Below are positions 1 to 6,363 of a stretch of DNA of 6,584 nt, one piece after another (the first letter of the stretch is position 1; each line of letters begins with the position of its first letter). The DNA is from Planctomycetota bacterium. GTDB lineage: Bacteria; Planctomycetota; Phycisphaerae; UBA1845. The notes below the pieces were generated by a model. That model had not been told where the DNA came from. It searched no databases and was given only the letters and a program-made list of their open reading frames with translations. A program made the position numbers and the translations under genes. The DNA is taken from positions 1 through 6,584 of the forward strand of contig JADFHG010000220.1 in the NCBI GenBank assembly GCA_022567365.1, given 5' to 3'.

Positions 1-1
1 T

Positions 2-937
2 AGGCCAAAGGATCCCCGCATTGCTGGTTACGATGAAGCGGATCCGTCGGCCCTGGTCCGCGACGCGGATGTGGTGCATCTGCACGGTTGGAATGGTGCT
101 CCGGCTCGCGCGATGGCGGCCCTTGCGCGAAAATTGGGCCGTCGGTACGTCATTTCCCCGCTGGGTGATTTGGCAGAACAGGGTCTCGAGCGGACGACTT
201 GGCGCCAGCGGATTGAGAAGGCGATCAGCCAGAAACGGCTGGTTCACCGTGCCGCGGCGATTACGGCTGTCAATGACACCGAGGAACGCGATCTTGCGGG
301 CCGACGCGTGCATTCTAGGATTCGACCGTTGCCGTACGGGTTGGATATGTCGGAATATGAAACACCGCCCGGCGACGATGGCGAAAGCAACGGGTCGCAG
401 GGGCGTGCTATCTTGCTCATGGCCCCGATCCACCCGGTCGAGGGTCACGCCCTATTGCTCAAGTCGCTGGCGGAGTTGGGACTGGACGACGGCGACTGGC
501 GAGTGATCGTCGCGGGTCCGTCGCCGGGCGACTGGCGCGCCAAGCTGGAGGCCGCGGTGCGCCGAAAGGGCGAAACCGACCGCGTGACGTTTACCACGGC
601 GGAGGGCATCGGCGCTCAGCGGACGCTCCTCGCGCGATCGGCGATTCTGGCGGCGCCCAACATGCACGTCCGTGTTCCGACGGCGGTGCTGCAGGCGGCG
701 GCAGCCAACGTACCCATTGTGGCGACGGACAACATCGCGCCTGCGGGGCTGGAGGGGGTCTTGCGTACGAGCAAGTCGGGGCGAAGCGCGTTTCGTGAGG
801 CGCTCCGTTCGGTGATGGCGCTCTCGGACGCGGAACGTGTTGCAATAGCCCATAAGGCTCGCGAGCGCGCGCGGGCCATGTACGACTGGCCGGTCCTCGT
901 GGATACGTTCGTGCGGCTTTACGAGGACGTCGCCTGA
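2..937 (+). CDS. Glycosyltransferase-like protein, GT-B fold (GT4-like), 5' truncated
   Basis: The reading frame is open from the first bases of the window to TGA at 935-937, so the start lies outside; 311 residues are visible. The layout is that of a GT4-type sugar transferase. An N-terminal Rossmann half contains a DVVHLHGWN segment and an 'ITAVNDTEERDL' stretch, where such enzymes typically have 'sxxxxxxl'. A C-terminal donor-binding half begins near nt 413 (AILLMAPIHPVEGH) and contains WRVIVAGP and VPIVATDN. Family members move a sugar from a nucleotide-sugar donor to a lipid or glycan acceptor at the cytoplasmic membrane. The usual donor-site residues look replaced: the GR...KG pattern reads AP...EG, and the E-x7-E motif reads V-x7-Q (nt 668-694). 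The enzyme may therefore be divergent, use another donor or be inactive. The ABC exporter gene follows after 116 bases on the same strand, which suggests a shared role in envelope glycoconjugate assembly. The fold call is fairly secure; the substrate is unknown. Confidence 0.8.
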   Translation, partial: RPKDPRIAGYDEADPSALVRDADVVHLHGWNGAPARAMAALARKLGRRYVISPLGDLAEQGLERTTWRQRIEKAISQKRLVHRAAAITAVNDTEERDLAGRRVHSRIRPLPYGLDMSEYETPPGDDGESNGSQGRAILLMAPIHPVEGHALLLKSLAELGLDDGDWRVIVAGPSPGDWRAKLEAAVRRKGETDRVTFTTAEGIGAQRTLLARSAILAAPNMHVRVPTAVLQAAAANVPIVATDNIAPAGLEGVLRTSKSGRSAFREALRSVMALSDAERVAIAHKARERARAMYDWPVLVDTFVRLYEDVA

Positions 938-1053
938 CCCACCGTTGACGAATGTTTCGATGATCTCGAAGAACTCGCTGAACGAGCGGACGTGCAATCT
1001 CGGACTGCACCGATTGGCGGTCGCTGCGTTGGTACAAGGCACGTGAGCAACGA

Positions 1054-3255
1054 ATGATGCACGTGAATCCGAAACTGGTCGATGCTGACAAGCGTCATCG
1101 CGCCAAAGAAACGAACTTCAGCCTGCGCGAGTTTGGCCGCATCCTCACGTTTGTTTGGCCGTTTCGCAGAAAGCTCGTCATGGGGCTCATCGCGACGGTC
1201 ATCTTCGCGGCCCTCCACACGGTCAGCATCGTCGCGGCGCTTCCGATTCTTCATATCCTCCTCGAAAAAGAAGACCTTCACGTTTTTCTCGACCGGACGA
1301 TCGCCGGTGCTCGGCTTGGCGTGAAGTTTGCCCCGCTGGATTCGGCGGATGACGCTTCGGTCGTCGTGGTCGATTTGCCCAAGGACGGAACGGCCTTTGC
1401 TCGTGGGCTGCGAAAGGGGGACAGGCTCGAGGATCCCTCGGGTGGATCGGCCGCGGCGATGCTCGCCGAGATCGCACACCGCGGTGACGTTGGAGAGGGC
1501 ACCGACTCGATCGAAGTTCGTCGCTTGCCCGCCTCGGGCCAAACCGATGGCGCCGAATCATCCACGGTCCCGTACGGGATTTCGCTCGATATTGAGCCGC
1601 CCGATACGCTGATGCGCGTCGAGCGTTGGATCGGTTCGCTCATTCCCGAATCGACCGCCAGCGATAAGCTCGCCATCCTCATGTACATCCTCGGCGGCGT
1701 CGTGACCATCGTGGTGATTGCCAACGGATTTCGCTATTTCGGTGAGGTGACGATTGCCGGAGTCGTCCTTCGCTCGATGATCGACCTGCGGTCGCGCCTG
1801 TACGAACGCACGCTCCACCTTCCGATGTCGTTCTACGCGGGGCAGCCGACGGCCGACCTCGTGACGCGGTTCGTGCAGGACATTCAGGAAGTCCAGCGCG
1901 GCATGATGACGCTGTTCGGCAAGTTCTTTCGCGAGCCGCTCCGCGCGGCATTTATGCTTGGGATCGCGTTCATGCTCGACTGGAGAATCACAATCACGGT
2001 CGTCTTCGTGGTGCCGGTCGTCGTGTTCGCATTCCTGACGATCGGTCGCCGCGTGAAGAAGTCGAATCGCAAGCTGTTGCAGGCCTACGGGATGATGATC
2101 GGTGCGCTGACTACGAGTCTTCAGAGCCTGCGCGTGGTCAAGGCATACACGGCCGAGGACATCGAGCGCCAGCGCTTGAACCGTGTGGACTGGAAGATGT
2201 TTCGTCAGCAGATGAAGTTGGCCAAGCTCCAGGCGTTTACCAGCCCACTGATGGAGACGTTGGCGGTGATCGCCGGAAGCGTCGGCATGGTTTGGCTCGC
2301 CGGGCGCGTGCTCTCGCAGGATCTTGACCCGGCGAAATTTGGGACGCTCGGCATGGCCCTTTCCATGCTGTTCGACCCGTTGCGAAAGCTCTCCGACGTG
2401 TATGTGCGGCTCCAACGCTCGACGGCCGGTGCGGAGCGGATCTTTCAGGTCATCGACGAGCCGGTCGAGTCGGACCTGTCGGACGCGACGACGGAACTTG
2501 CGCCGCTGGCCGACGCGATCGAATACGCCGGTGTGACCTACACATATCCAAACGCGGACACCCCCGCGCTTGTTGACGTCAACATGACGATCAGGCGGGG
2601 CGAGACGGTGGCGATCGTCGGTCCAAACGGCTGCGGCAAGACGACGCTGGTGAGTATGCTTCCGCGGATGTTTGACCCGGACCAGGGCGAGGTGCGCTAT
2701 GACGGTCTCGACATCCGACTCGCGACGCTGGGAAGCCTGCGGCGGCAGGTCAGCGTCGTGAGCCAGGAAGCCGTCATCTTCGCCGGTACGCCGATCGAGA
2801 ACATCGCATTTGGAGATGCCACGCCCGATGTCGATCGAGTAAAGGACGCGGCGGCACGCGCCTTCGCGGAAGAGTTCATATTGGCGATTCCCGGCGGGTA
2901 TGAAGCAGACCTCGGCGAGCGCGGTACGACGCTGTCCGGCGGGCAACGCCAACGCCTGGCGATCGCCCGGGCGATATATCGCGACGCCCCGATACTCATA
3001 TTCGACGAGGCCACCAGCCAGATCGACACCGAATCCGAGCAGAAGATCCAGGCGGCGCTGGAGGAGTTTGCCAGGGGGCGGACGACTCTGATCATCGCCC
3101 ATCGGCTCAGTACGATCCGCTTCGCCGAACGAATCATCGTGATGGACGCGGGAAGGGTGCTCGACTCCGGATCCCACGATCAACTGTACGAGCGCTGCAC
3201 TCTGTACCGGAAGCTTTGCGACACCCAGTTCATGGATCGCGGTGCGGCTACCTGA
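1054..3255 (+). CDS. ABC exporter, fused permease and ATPase (MsbA/lipid-flippase type) with PDZ-like periplasmic insert
   Basis: This 733-residue half-transporter is expected to dimerise in the inner membrane and export a lipid, lipid-linked glycan or peptide using ATP. Helix 1 is at about 42-68 and helix 2 at about 207-228, with four more between about 294 and 445. The nucleotide-binding domain is complete: A-loop Tyr498, Walker A GPNGCGKT (523-530), Q-loop Gln571, signature LSGGQ (627-631), Walker B ILIFDE (647-652, catalytic Glu652), D-loop SQID and H-loop His683. It should be active. MsbA-type proteins are usually near 580-600 residues; the excess is a roughly 130-residue loop between helices 1 and 2. 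Residues about 98-158 of that loop resemble a PDZ domain (VVVVDLP...AFARGLRKGDRL). The ATG at 1054 is followed directly by a second ATG; an in-frame stop at 979 limits upstream starts, and the ribosome binding site is weak. The upstream glycosyltransferase suggests an envelope glycolipid or polysaccharide substrate, which is an inference. Confidence 0.95.
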   Translation: MMHVNPKLVDADKRHRAKETNFSLREFGRILTFVWPFRRKLVMGLIATVIFAALHTVSIVAALPILHILLEKEDLHVFLDRTIAGARLGVKFAPLDSADDASVVVVDLPKDGTAFARGLRKGDRLEDPSGGSAAAMLAEIAHRGDVGEGTDSIEVRRLPASGQTDGAESSTVPYGISLDIEPPDTLMRVERWIGSLIPESTASDKLAILMYILGGVVTIVVIANGFRYFGEVTIAGVVLRSMIDLRSRLYERTLHLPMSFYAGQPTADLVTRFVQDIQEVQRGMMTLFGKFFREPLRAAFMLGIAFMLDWRITITVVFVVPVVVFAFLTIGRRVKKSNRKLLQAYGMMIGALTTSLQSLRVVKAYTAEDIERQRLNRVDWKMFRQQMKLAKLQAFTSPLMETLAVIAGSVGMVWLAGRVLSQDLDPAKFGTLGMALSMLFDPLRKLSDVYVRLQRSTAGAERIFQVIDEPVESDLSDATTELAPLADAIEYAGVTYTYPNADTPALVDVNMTIRRGETVAIVGPNGCGKTTLVSMLPRMFDPDQGEVRYDGLDIRLATLGSLRRQVSVVSQEAVIFAGTPIENIAFGDATPDVDRVKDAAARAFAEEFILAIPGGYEADLGERGTTLSGGQRQRLAIARAIYRDAPILIFDEATSQIDTESEQKIQAALEEFARGRTTLIIAHRLSTIRFAERIIVMDAGRVLDSGSHDQLYERCTLYRKLCDTQFMDRGAAT

Positions 3256-3313
3256 TCCGCATCTGGATTCGTTCGTTCGTTGGATCCATGAGGTTGCGCA
3301 GACGGTTTGGCGG

Positions 3314-3348
3314 CGTTTCCTGATCCGAACCGCGCCCGTCAGGAAGCG
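3314..3348 (+). terminator. Hairpin downstream of the ABC exporter, possible terminator
   Basis: CGTTTCCTGA (3314-3323) pairs with TCAGGAAGCG (3339-3348) over 10 bp, with one G-T wobble and a 15-base loop. It begins 58 bases after the exporter stop codon. No T-run follows, so classical intrinsic termination is uncertain; it could instead act as an mRNA 3' stabiliser or part of a structured RNA. Confidence 0.35.
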
Positions 3349-3413
3349 GCTTGACCACGAGCAAGCTGGCCTTTCCAGTGAAAGCGCGTTCCCTCCCTCA
3401 CGGCCCTAGGTTC

Positions 3414-3458
3414 GGATAAGAGGGCCACCCGCCCGAACAGGCGCGCGGGGACTTATCC
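3414..3458. repeat. Nested inverted repeat / hairpin
   Basis: GGATAAG (3414-3420) is the exact reverse complement of CTTATCC (3452-3458). Inside it, CCC and GCC blocks face GGC and GGGG blocks, giving a long GC-rich hairpin of about 45 bases. It overlaps two alternative helices: GGCCCT (3402-3407) with AGGGCC (3421-3426), and the 9-bp pair that uses 3409-3417. The pairings are seen directly; any function is unknown. Confidence 0.5.
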
Positions 3459-3530
3459 AGAAGCGTATAACAGACCTGGCGCCCCCATCAGGCCGGTTTT
3501 GGACCCAAAGTTGCGGAACTTGGCCTAGCG

Positions 3531-3587
3531 GCCTGTTGAAAAGGTGTGGCGCGGGCTAATAGACCGTCCCACACCTTTTCAACAGGC
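3531..3587. repeat. Perfect 19-bp inverted repeat with 19-base spacer
   Basis: The left arm GCCTGTTGAAAAGGTGTGG (3531-3549) is the exact reverse complement of the right arm (3569-3587), with a 19-base spacer (3550-3568). The spacer can extend the stem by several pairs past one C-C mismatch. No T-tract follows on either strand and I see no clear flanking target duplication. The position between convergent genes fits a bidirectional terminator. The TGTTGAAAA core and the symmetry also fit a miniature palindromic or transposon-end-derived element. The structure is certain; the role is not. Confidence 0.85.
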
Positions 3588-3623
3588 GGTTAGGATACGC
3601 GAGGACTATCGTCGGTAAACGGG

Positions 3624-3652
3624 CCGACATTTGGGAACGTCGGTGATTTGTT
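3624..3652 (+). terminator. Weak candidate terminator on the plus strand
   Basis: CCGAC (3624-3628) pairs with GTCGG (3639-3643), extended inward by T-A pairs past one A-C mismatch. A T-rich tail, TGATTTGTT, follows. A further GTCGG at 3611-3615 can compete for the same CCGAC. It lies about 370 bases after the exporter stop, so it would serve that transcript only if earlier hairpins do not terminate, or serve an RNA made within this region. Confidence 0.25.
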
Positions 3653-3703
3653 CCGGACGATCCCCCAACCACGACCCGGAAAAGCGCGATCAGGTGATCT
3701 CGC

Positions 3704-4750
3704 CTACCCTCCCTCGTTAACTCGGTCAATCAACTGCCGAAGTCGCCCGACGCTGCGGCGGTTGAAACGGCACACGAGACGCGGCTTGTCCGGGTGGGCG
3801 CCGTCTTCGCCGTCGATCGGGCCGTCGTGCTGCTCGTATCCACCGCTCGTGAGGATGTCGGCGAAGTCCCGGTTGATCTCCGCGAGCAAAGCCGGCGAAA
3901 GGGGATGCATGAGCCGCATCACGAAATCGTCCCCGACCCAGCGCGATGAGTGGTAGCAACGATAGAACCGCACGATGTGTTCGACGGCGTCTTCCGCGCG
4001 GTCCGTCACGTAGAACAGCCCCGTGTCCTCCGGGTCGATCATGGCGTTTCCGAGCAGTTCGGCTTTGACGTACGTTTGCCAATGCTGCCAGTACGTCCCG
4101 CCCGGTTCGTCGCACATCACGATCGGCACGGGGGAGGTCTTGCCCGTCTGCACGAGGGTGATGGCCTCGAACCCCTCGTCCTGGGTGCCGAACCCGCCGG
4201 GGAAGAGCACGATCGCATGCGCTTCCTTCACGAACACCAGCTTGCGCGTGAAAAAATACTTGAAGGTGACCAGCTTCTCGTCGTCCTCGATAAACTGGTT
4301 CGCGCTCTGCTCGAAGGGCAGGCTGATCGCCACGCCGAAGCTCGCCGCGCGCGTCGCGCCGTGATGCCCCGCCCGCATGATCCCGTCGCCCGCGCCGGTG
4401 ATGACCATCCAACCCTTACGCTGAATGATCTCGGCGAATCGCTTGGCTTCGATATACTGCGGATGGTCCTCGGGCGTCCGCGCGGACCCGAACATCGTGA
4501 CCTTGGGCGTATCCGCGTACGGCGCAAAAACCTTGAAGGCGTAGCGTAGCTCCTTCAAGGCCGTATTGAGCAGCTTCAGATCGCCGCGATCCACGTTGTC
4601 GGCCGCCAGCCGACAAATCGTGACCATCATCTGCGCGAGCAGATCCTCGTTGTCGCACCGCGCATAGTCGGCGATGAGGCGCTCGATCGCGCAAGACCGG
4701 CCGCGACGCCGCTCCTCGTCGGTTCGCGTCGCGGGATTCCGTTCATTCAT
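3704..4750 (-). CDS. LOG-family protein (Rossmann-fold nucleotide 5'-monophosphate phosphoribohydrolase-like)
   Basis: LOG-family enzymes hydrolyse the N-glycosidic bond of nucleoside monophosphates; plant and bacterial LOGs release cytokinin bases, and PpnN-type members act on general purine or pyrimidine nucleotides in the cytoplasm. Visible motifs are KVTMFGSART (83-92), the Rossmann segment MVITGAGDGIM (115-125), Arg169-Lys170 in the segment before the active site, and the hallmark PGGFGTQDE (184-192) with Glu192 as the expected catalytic residue. At 348 residues it is much longer than a simple LOG (about 190-200) and shorter than PpnN (about 450). It has an N-terminal helical part of about 80 residues and a C-terminal extension of about 90. 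The ATG at 4750 is preceded on its strand by AAGGTG with 7-base spacing, which supports this start. The GNAT gene lies 180 bases upstream in the same orientation. The family is secure; the substrate is not, and the old name 'lysine decarboxylase' should be avoided. Confidence 0.92.
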   Translation of the reverse strand: MNERNPATRTDEERRRGRSCAIERLIADYARCDNEDLLAQMMVTICRLAADNVDRGDLKLLNTALKELRYAFKVFAPYADTPKVTMFGSARTPEDHPQYIEAKRFAEIIQRKGWMVITGAGDGIMRAGHHGATRAASFGVAISLPFEQSANQFIEDDEKLVTFKYFFTRKLVFVKEAHAIVLFPGGFGTQDEGFEAITLVQTGKTSPVPIVMCDEPGGTYWQHWQTYVKAELLGNAMIDPEDTGLFYVTDRAEDAVEHIVRFYRCYHSSRWVGDDFVMRLMHPLSPALLAEINRDFADILTSGGYEQHDGPIDGEDGAHPDKPRLVCRFNRRSVGRLRQLIDRVNEGG

Positions 4751-4806
4751 TCAGTCGCACCTTTCGGTTCGGTTGGACAGCACGTCAAACTCGTCCGGAG
4801 CCGGGG

Positions 4807-4835
4807 ACTATACCCAAGAGCCCGTGCGACTTCCA
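4807..4835 (-). promoter_or_regulatory. Possible promoter for the LOG-family gene
   Basis: Reading the minus strand, TATAGT (4812-4807) matches the -10 consensus well, with a poor -35 TGGAAG (4835-4830) at 17-base spacing. It would give a 5' leader of about 50 bases before the ATG at 4750. If real, the LOG gene is transcribed independently of the GNAT gene. The -35 match is only 3 of 6, so the call is weak. Confidence 0.3.
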
Positions 4836-4930
4836 TGCGTGCGCCGTCGCGCGGCGATCCACCAGTGGTGGCGACGTGGTGGGATCGAGCTTTGCGGGGA
4901 ACCGCCCACCGTCGGATGACGAATTGCGGA

Positions 4931-5422
4931 TTACTCATCCAGATACGGCTCGATGGTCAGTTCGAGCACGATTTCGTCGTGTATGGCGATCCCATGCTCG
5001 CCGGTCTCGGGGATCTGCGGCTTGGTCTTGCGCGCTTCATCGACGGCACCGACGTTGACCATGACCAACCGAAACCCCAGTCGTTGATAGAACCCGATCG
5101 CCCGGAGCTTGTCGTTGGTGGTGGTCAACCAGATTCGCCGCTGACCCCGATGACGCGCCGTTTCGATGGCCGCGAGCATGAGCGCCGATCCGATTCTCCG
5201 CCCTTCGAGCGTGCTGTTGAGCGTCAAGATCTCCATTCCGTCGGCGTCGACGTGGTACGTGAGGAGACCCACGATTTCGCCGTCATGCCGCTCGATAAAG
5301 CCCTCGTGTTCGTGAGGGAAGAACGACCGGCCGCGACTCATGATCATCCGGCTGTGCCAGTGTTTCTCGATGAACCGAGCGACCTCTTCGCGCTCCGCAT
5401 CCTGTATCGTGGTCCGCGACAT
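4931..5422 (-). CDS. GNAT-family N-acetyltransferase
   Basis: This 163-residue protein has the single-domain size of GNAT enzymes, which transfer an acetyl group from acetyl-CoA to an amine of a small molecule or protein. Acetyl-CoA binding motif A is visible as LNSTLEGRRIGSALM (68-82), carrying the R-x-x-G-x-A pyrophosphate loop (Arg75, Gly78, Ala80). Motif B follows as TTNDKLRAIGFYQRLGF (101-117), the usual asparagine-to-tyrosine helix with the FYxrlGF signature. The segment HEHEGFIERHDGEIVGLLTY (37-56) is the typical beta2-beta3 substrate hairpin. The ATG at 5422 has a weak AAGG upstream. The gene is divergent from the PIG-L gene, with 159 bases between starts, and lies upstream of the LOG gene on the same strand. 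The acceptor cannot be deduced. The family call is firm. Confidence 0.92.
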   Translation of the reverse strand: MSRTTIQDAEREEVARFIEKHWHSRMIMSRGRSFFPHEHEGFIERHDGEIVGLLTYHVDADGMEILTLNSTLEGRRIGSALMLAAIETARHRGQRRIWLTTTNDKLRAIGFYQRLGFRLVMVNVGAVDEARKTKPQIPETGEHGIAIHDEIVLELTIEPYLDE

Positions 5423-5460
5423 TGCGCCTTGTTCTTAGCGGAAATGCGAGACCCACGCCA

Positions 5461-5505
5461 GCCCCCAAAAGGGGCGCAATTCGGCGGCGGGTCCGGTTTG
5501 CCGCC
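5461..5505. promoter_or_regulatory. Inverted repeats in the divergent GNAT / PIG-L intergenic region
   Basis: GCCCC (5461-5465) and GGGGC (5471-5475) form a tight hairpin with loop CAAAA, and GGCGGC (5483-5488) mirrors GCCGCC (5500-5505). Both sit between the divergent starts and upstream of the PIG-L promoter, where operator sites or mRNA leader structures could lie. In GC-rich DNA such short repeats also arise by chance. Confidence 0.3.
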
Positions 5506-5516
5506 TCGCTCGGCCA

Positions 5517-5545
5517 TTGCCCACCGCGGAATGCGAGCCTATACT
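5517..5545 (+). promoter_or_regulatory. Sigma70-type promoter for the PIG-L deacetylase gene
   Basis: A -35 element TTGCCC (5517-5522) and a -10 element TATACT (5540-5545) are separated by exactly 17 bases. Transcription would begin near 5552, giving a leader of about 30 bases that contains GGAG (5570-5573), 8 bases before the ATG at 5582. The -10 matches 5 of 6 of the consensus and the -35 matches 4 of 6. Confidence 0.6.
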
Positions 5546-5581
5546 CACCCGGCGAATAGATCCGAGACCGGAGCGTCATCG

Positions 5582-6343
5582 ATGACCGATACCCGACTGG
5601 ACATTGTTTTCACCGCTCCGCATCCCGACGACCTGGAAATCGGCATGGGCGGTGCCATCGCCAAGTTGGTGAAACTGGGGTATGCCGTCGGAATGGTCCA
5701 CATGACCAACGGCGAGCCAACGCCCCGTGGTACGGTCGAAACGCGGATGACCGAGATGCGGGCGGCCGCCGACATCCTCGGCGTTCAGGTTTGCGACATG
5801 CTCGGTCTCACCAACCGCGAATTGATGGACACCCCGCAGGCGCGCTACGCGGTCGCGACGGCCCTTCGCAAGTATCGCCCGAAGATCCTGGTCGGCATGG
5901 CAGGCCGCACGCCGTCGGCCTCTCCCGACCACTATCAGGCCCAGTTGATCACCGAAGCGTCCCGGTTCTACTCTCAGCTTACAAAGTGGGACGAACGCTT
6001 TGACGGTACAAAACCGTTTCGCGTGGACCACCTCGTCTATAGGCCCGTCCCGTTCAGCGCCGAGGTGACCCATTGGCATTCGCAATTCGTCGTGGACATA
6101 AGCGATACAATCGACCAAAAGGTCGAGGCGGTGCGGTGTTACAAGTCTCAGTTTGACGGGGCGCGGTTCGAGCGTATCGAACACTACATCCGATCCAATG
6201 CCGGCGCCGAAGGCGCGATGATCGGCGTGAGGTTCGGCGAGCGATATGCCCTGCCGCGCCCGCTTGGCGTCACGGATATGGTCGCCCTGTTGGGCGATTG
6301 GCAGATCCCTCCGCCGTTCGGCGGGACGCCCAAGACGAACTGA
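5582..6343 (+). CDS. PIG-L/LmbE-family zinc-dependent N-deacetylase, BshB1-like
   Basis: PIG-L enzymes remove acetyl groups from GlcNAc-type amino sugars; relatives act in bacillithiol (BshB), mycothiol (MshB) and GPI synthesis. The protein has 253 residues, close to the family norm. The zinc and catalytic motif APHPDDLEIGMGG (12-24) gives ligands His14 and Asp17 and catalytic base Asp16; SPDH (114-117) supplies the third ligand, His117. HPDDLEIGMGG and the following IAKLVKLGY, TNGE and RMTEMRAAADILGV segments closely resemble BshB1, the deacetylase for GlcNAc-malate, but no bshA or bshC homologue is visible here. The frame stays open far upstream, antisense to the GNAT gene. I chose ATG 5582 because homology begins there, GGAG lies 8 bases upstream, and a promoter is well placed. 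No signal peptide is seen, so it should be cytoplasmic. The family is firm; bacillithiol synthesis is only one possibility. Confidence 0.93.
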   Translation: MTDTRLDIVFTAPHPDDLEIGMGGAIAKLVKLGYAVGMVHMTNGEPTPRGTVETRMTEMRAAADILGVQVCDMLGLTNRELMDTPQARYAVATALRKYRPKILVGMAGRTPSASPDHYQAQLITEASRFYSQLTKWDERFDGTKPFRVDHLVYRPVPFSAEVTHWHSQFVVDISDTIDQKVEAVRCYKSQFDGARFERIEHYIRSNAGAEGAMIGVRFGERYALPRPLGVTDMVALLGDWQIPPPFGGTPKTN

Positions 6344-6363
6344 ATGTAACCGTTGACCGCGTT

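Larger units (their letters stand above)
3256..3703. other. Structured intergenic region between convergent genes
   Basis: These 448 bases separate the stop codons of the ABC exporter (+) and the LOG-family gene (-). I see no credible coding frame. The stretch contains a short TTCG tandem run (3268-3281) and a chain of possible hairpins at 3314-3348, 3402-3426, 3414-3458, 3476-3492, 3505-3523, 3531-3587, 3611-3628 and 3624-3643. A 9-bp inverted pair links ATCCGAACC (3323-3331) with GGTTCGGAT (3409-3417). Several helices share bases and so exclude one another. The region could hold transcription terminators for both genes, a small structured RNA, or relics of a short mobile element. I could not match it to tmRNA, RNase P RNA, SRP RNA or tRNA by eye. 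Confidence 0.6.

Noticed and set aside
945..973. TTGACG as a -35 element for the ABC exporter
   Set aside because: No -10-like hexamer lies 16-18 bases downstream, where the sequence reads around GAAGAA.
452..1091. Minus-strand frames opposite the glycosyltransferase and the gap after it
   Set aside because: They are Arg/Pro-rich translations without motifs, overlapping a gene with convincing GT-B features.
1558..3183. 541-residue open frame on the minus strand opposite the ABC exporter
   Set aside because: It lies wholly antisense to a gene with complete ABC motifs. Its translation is rich in Arg, His and Asp without domains, typical of a GC-rich shadow frame.
3409..3420. GGTTCGGAT resembling a tRNA T-loop
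   Set aside because: No acceptor stem, D-arm or anticodon arm can be built around it on either strand; it is explained by intergenic hairpins.
3950..4549. 199-residue plus-strand frame opposite the LOG gene
   Set aside because: It is antisense to a well-supported LOG-family gene with the PGGFGTQDE motif, and its translation shows no recognisable motif.
4835..5581. Upstream in-frame extension of the PIG-L gene to an ATG at 4835
   Set aside because: This part runs antisense through the whole GNAT gene and has no family similarity. The ribosome binding site, promoter and start of homology all support ATG 5582.
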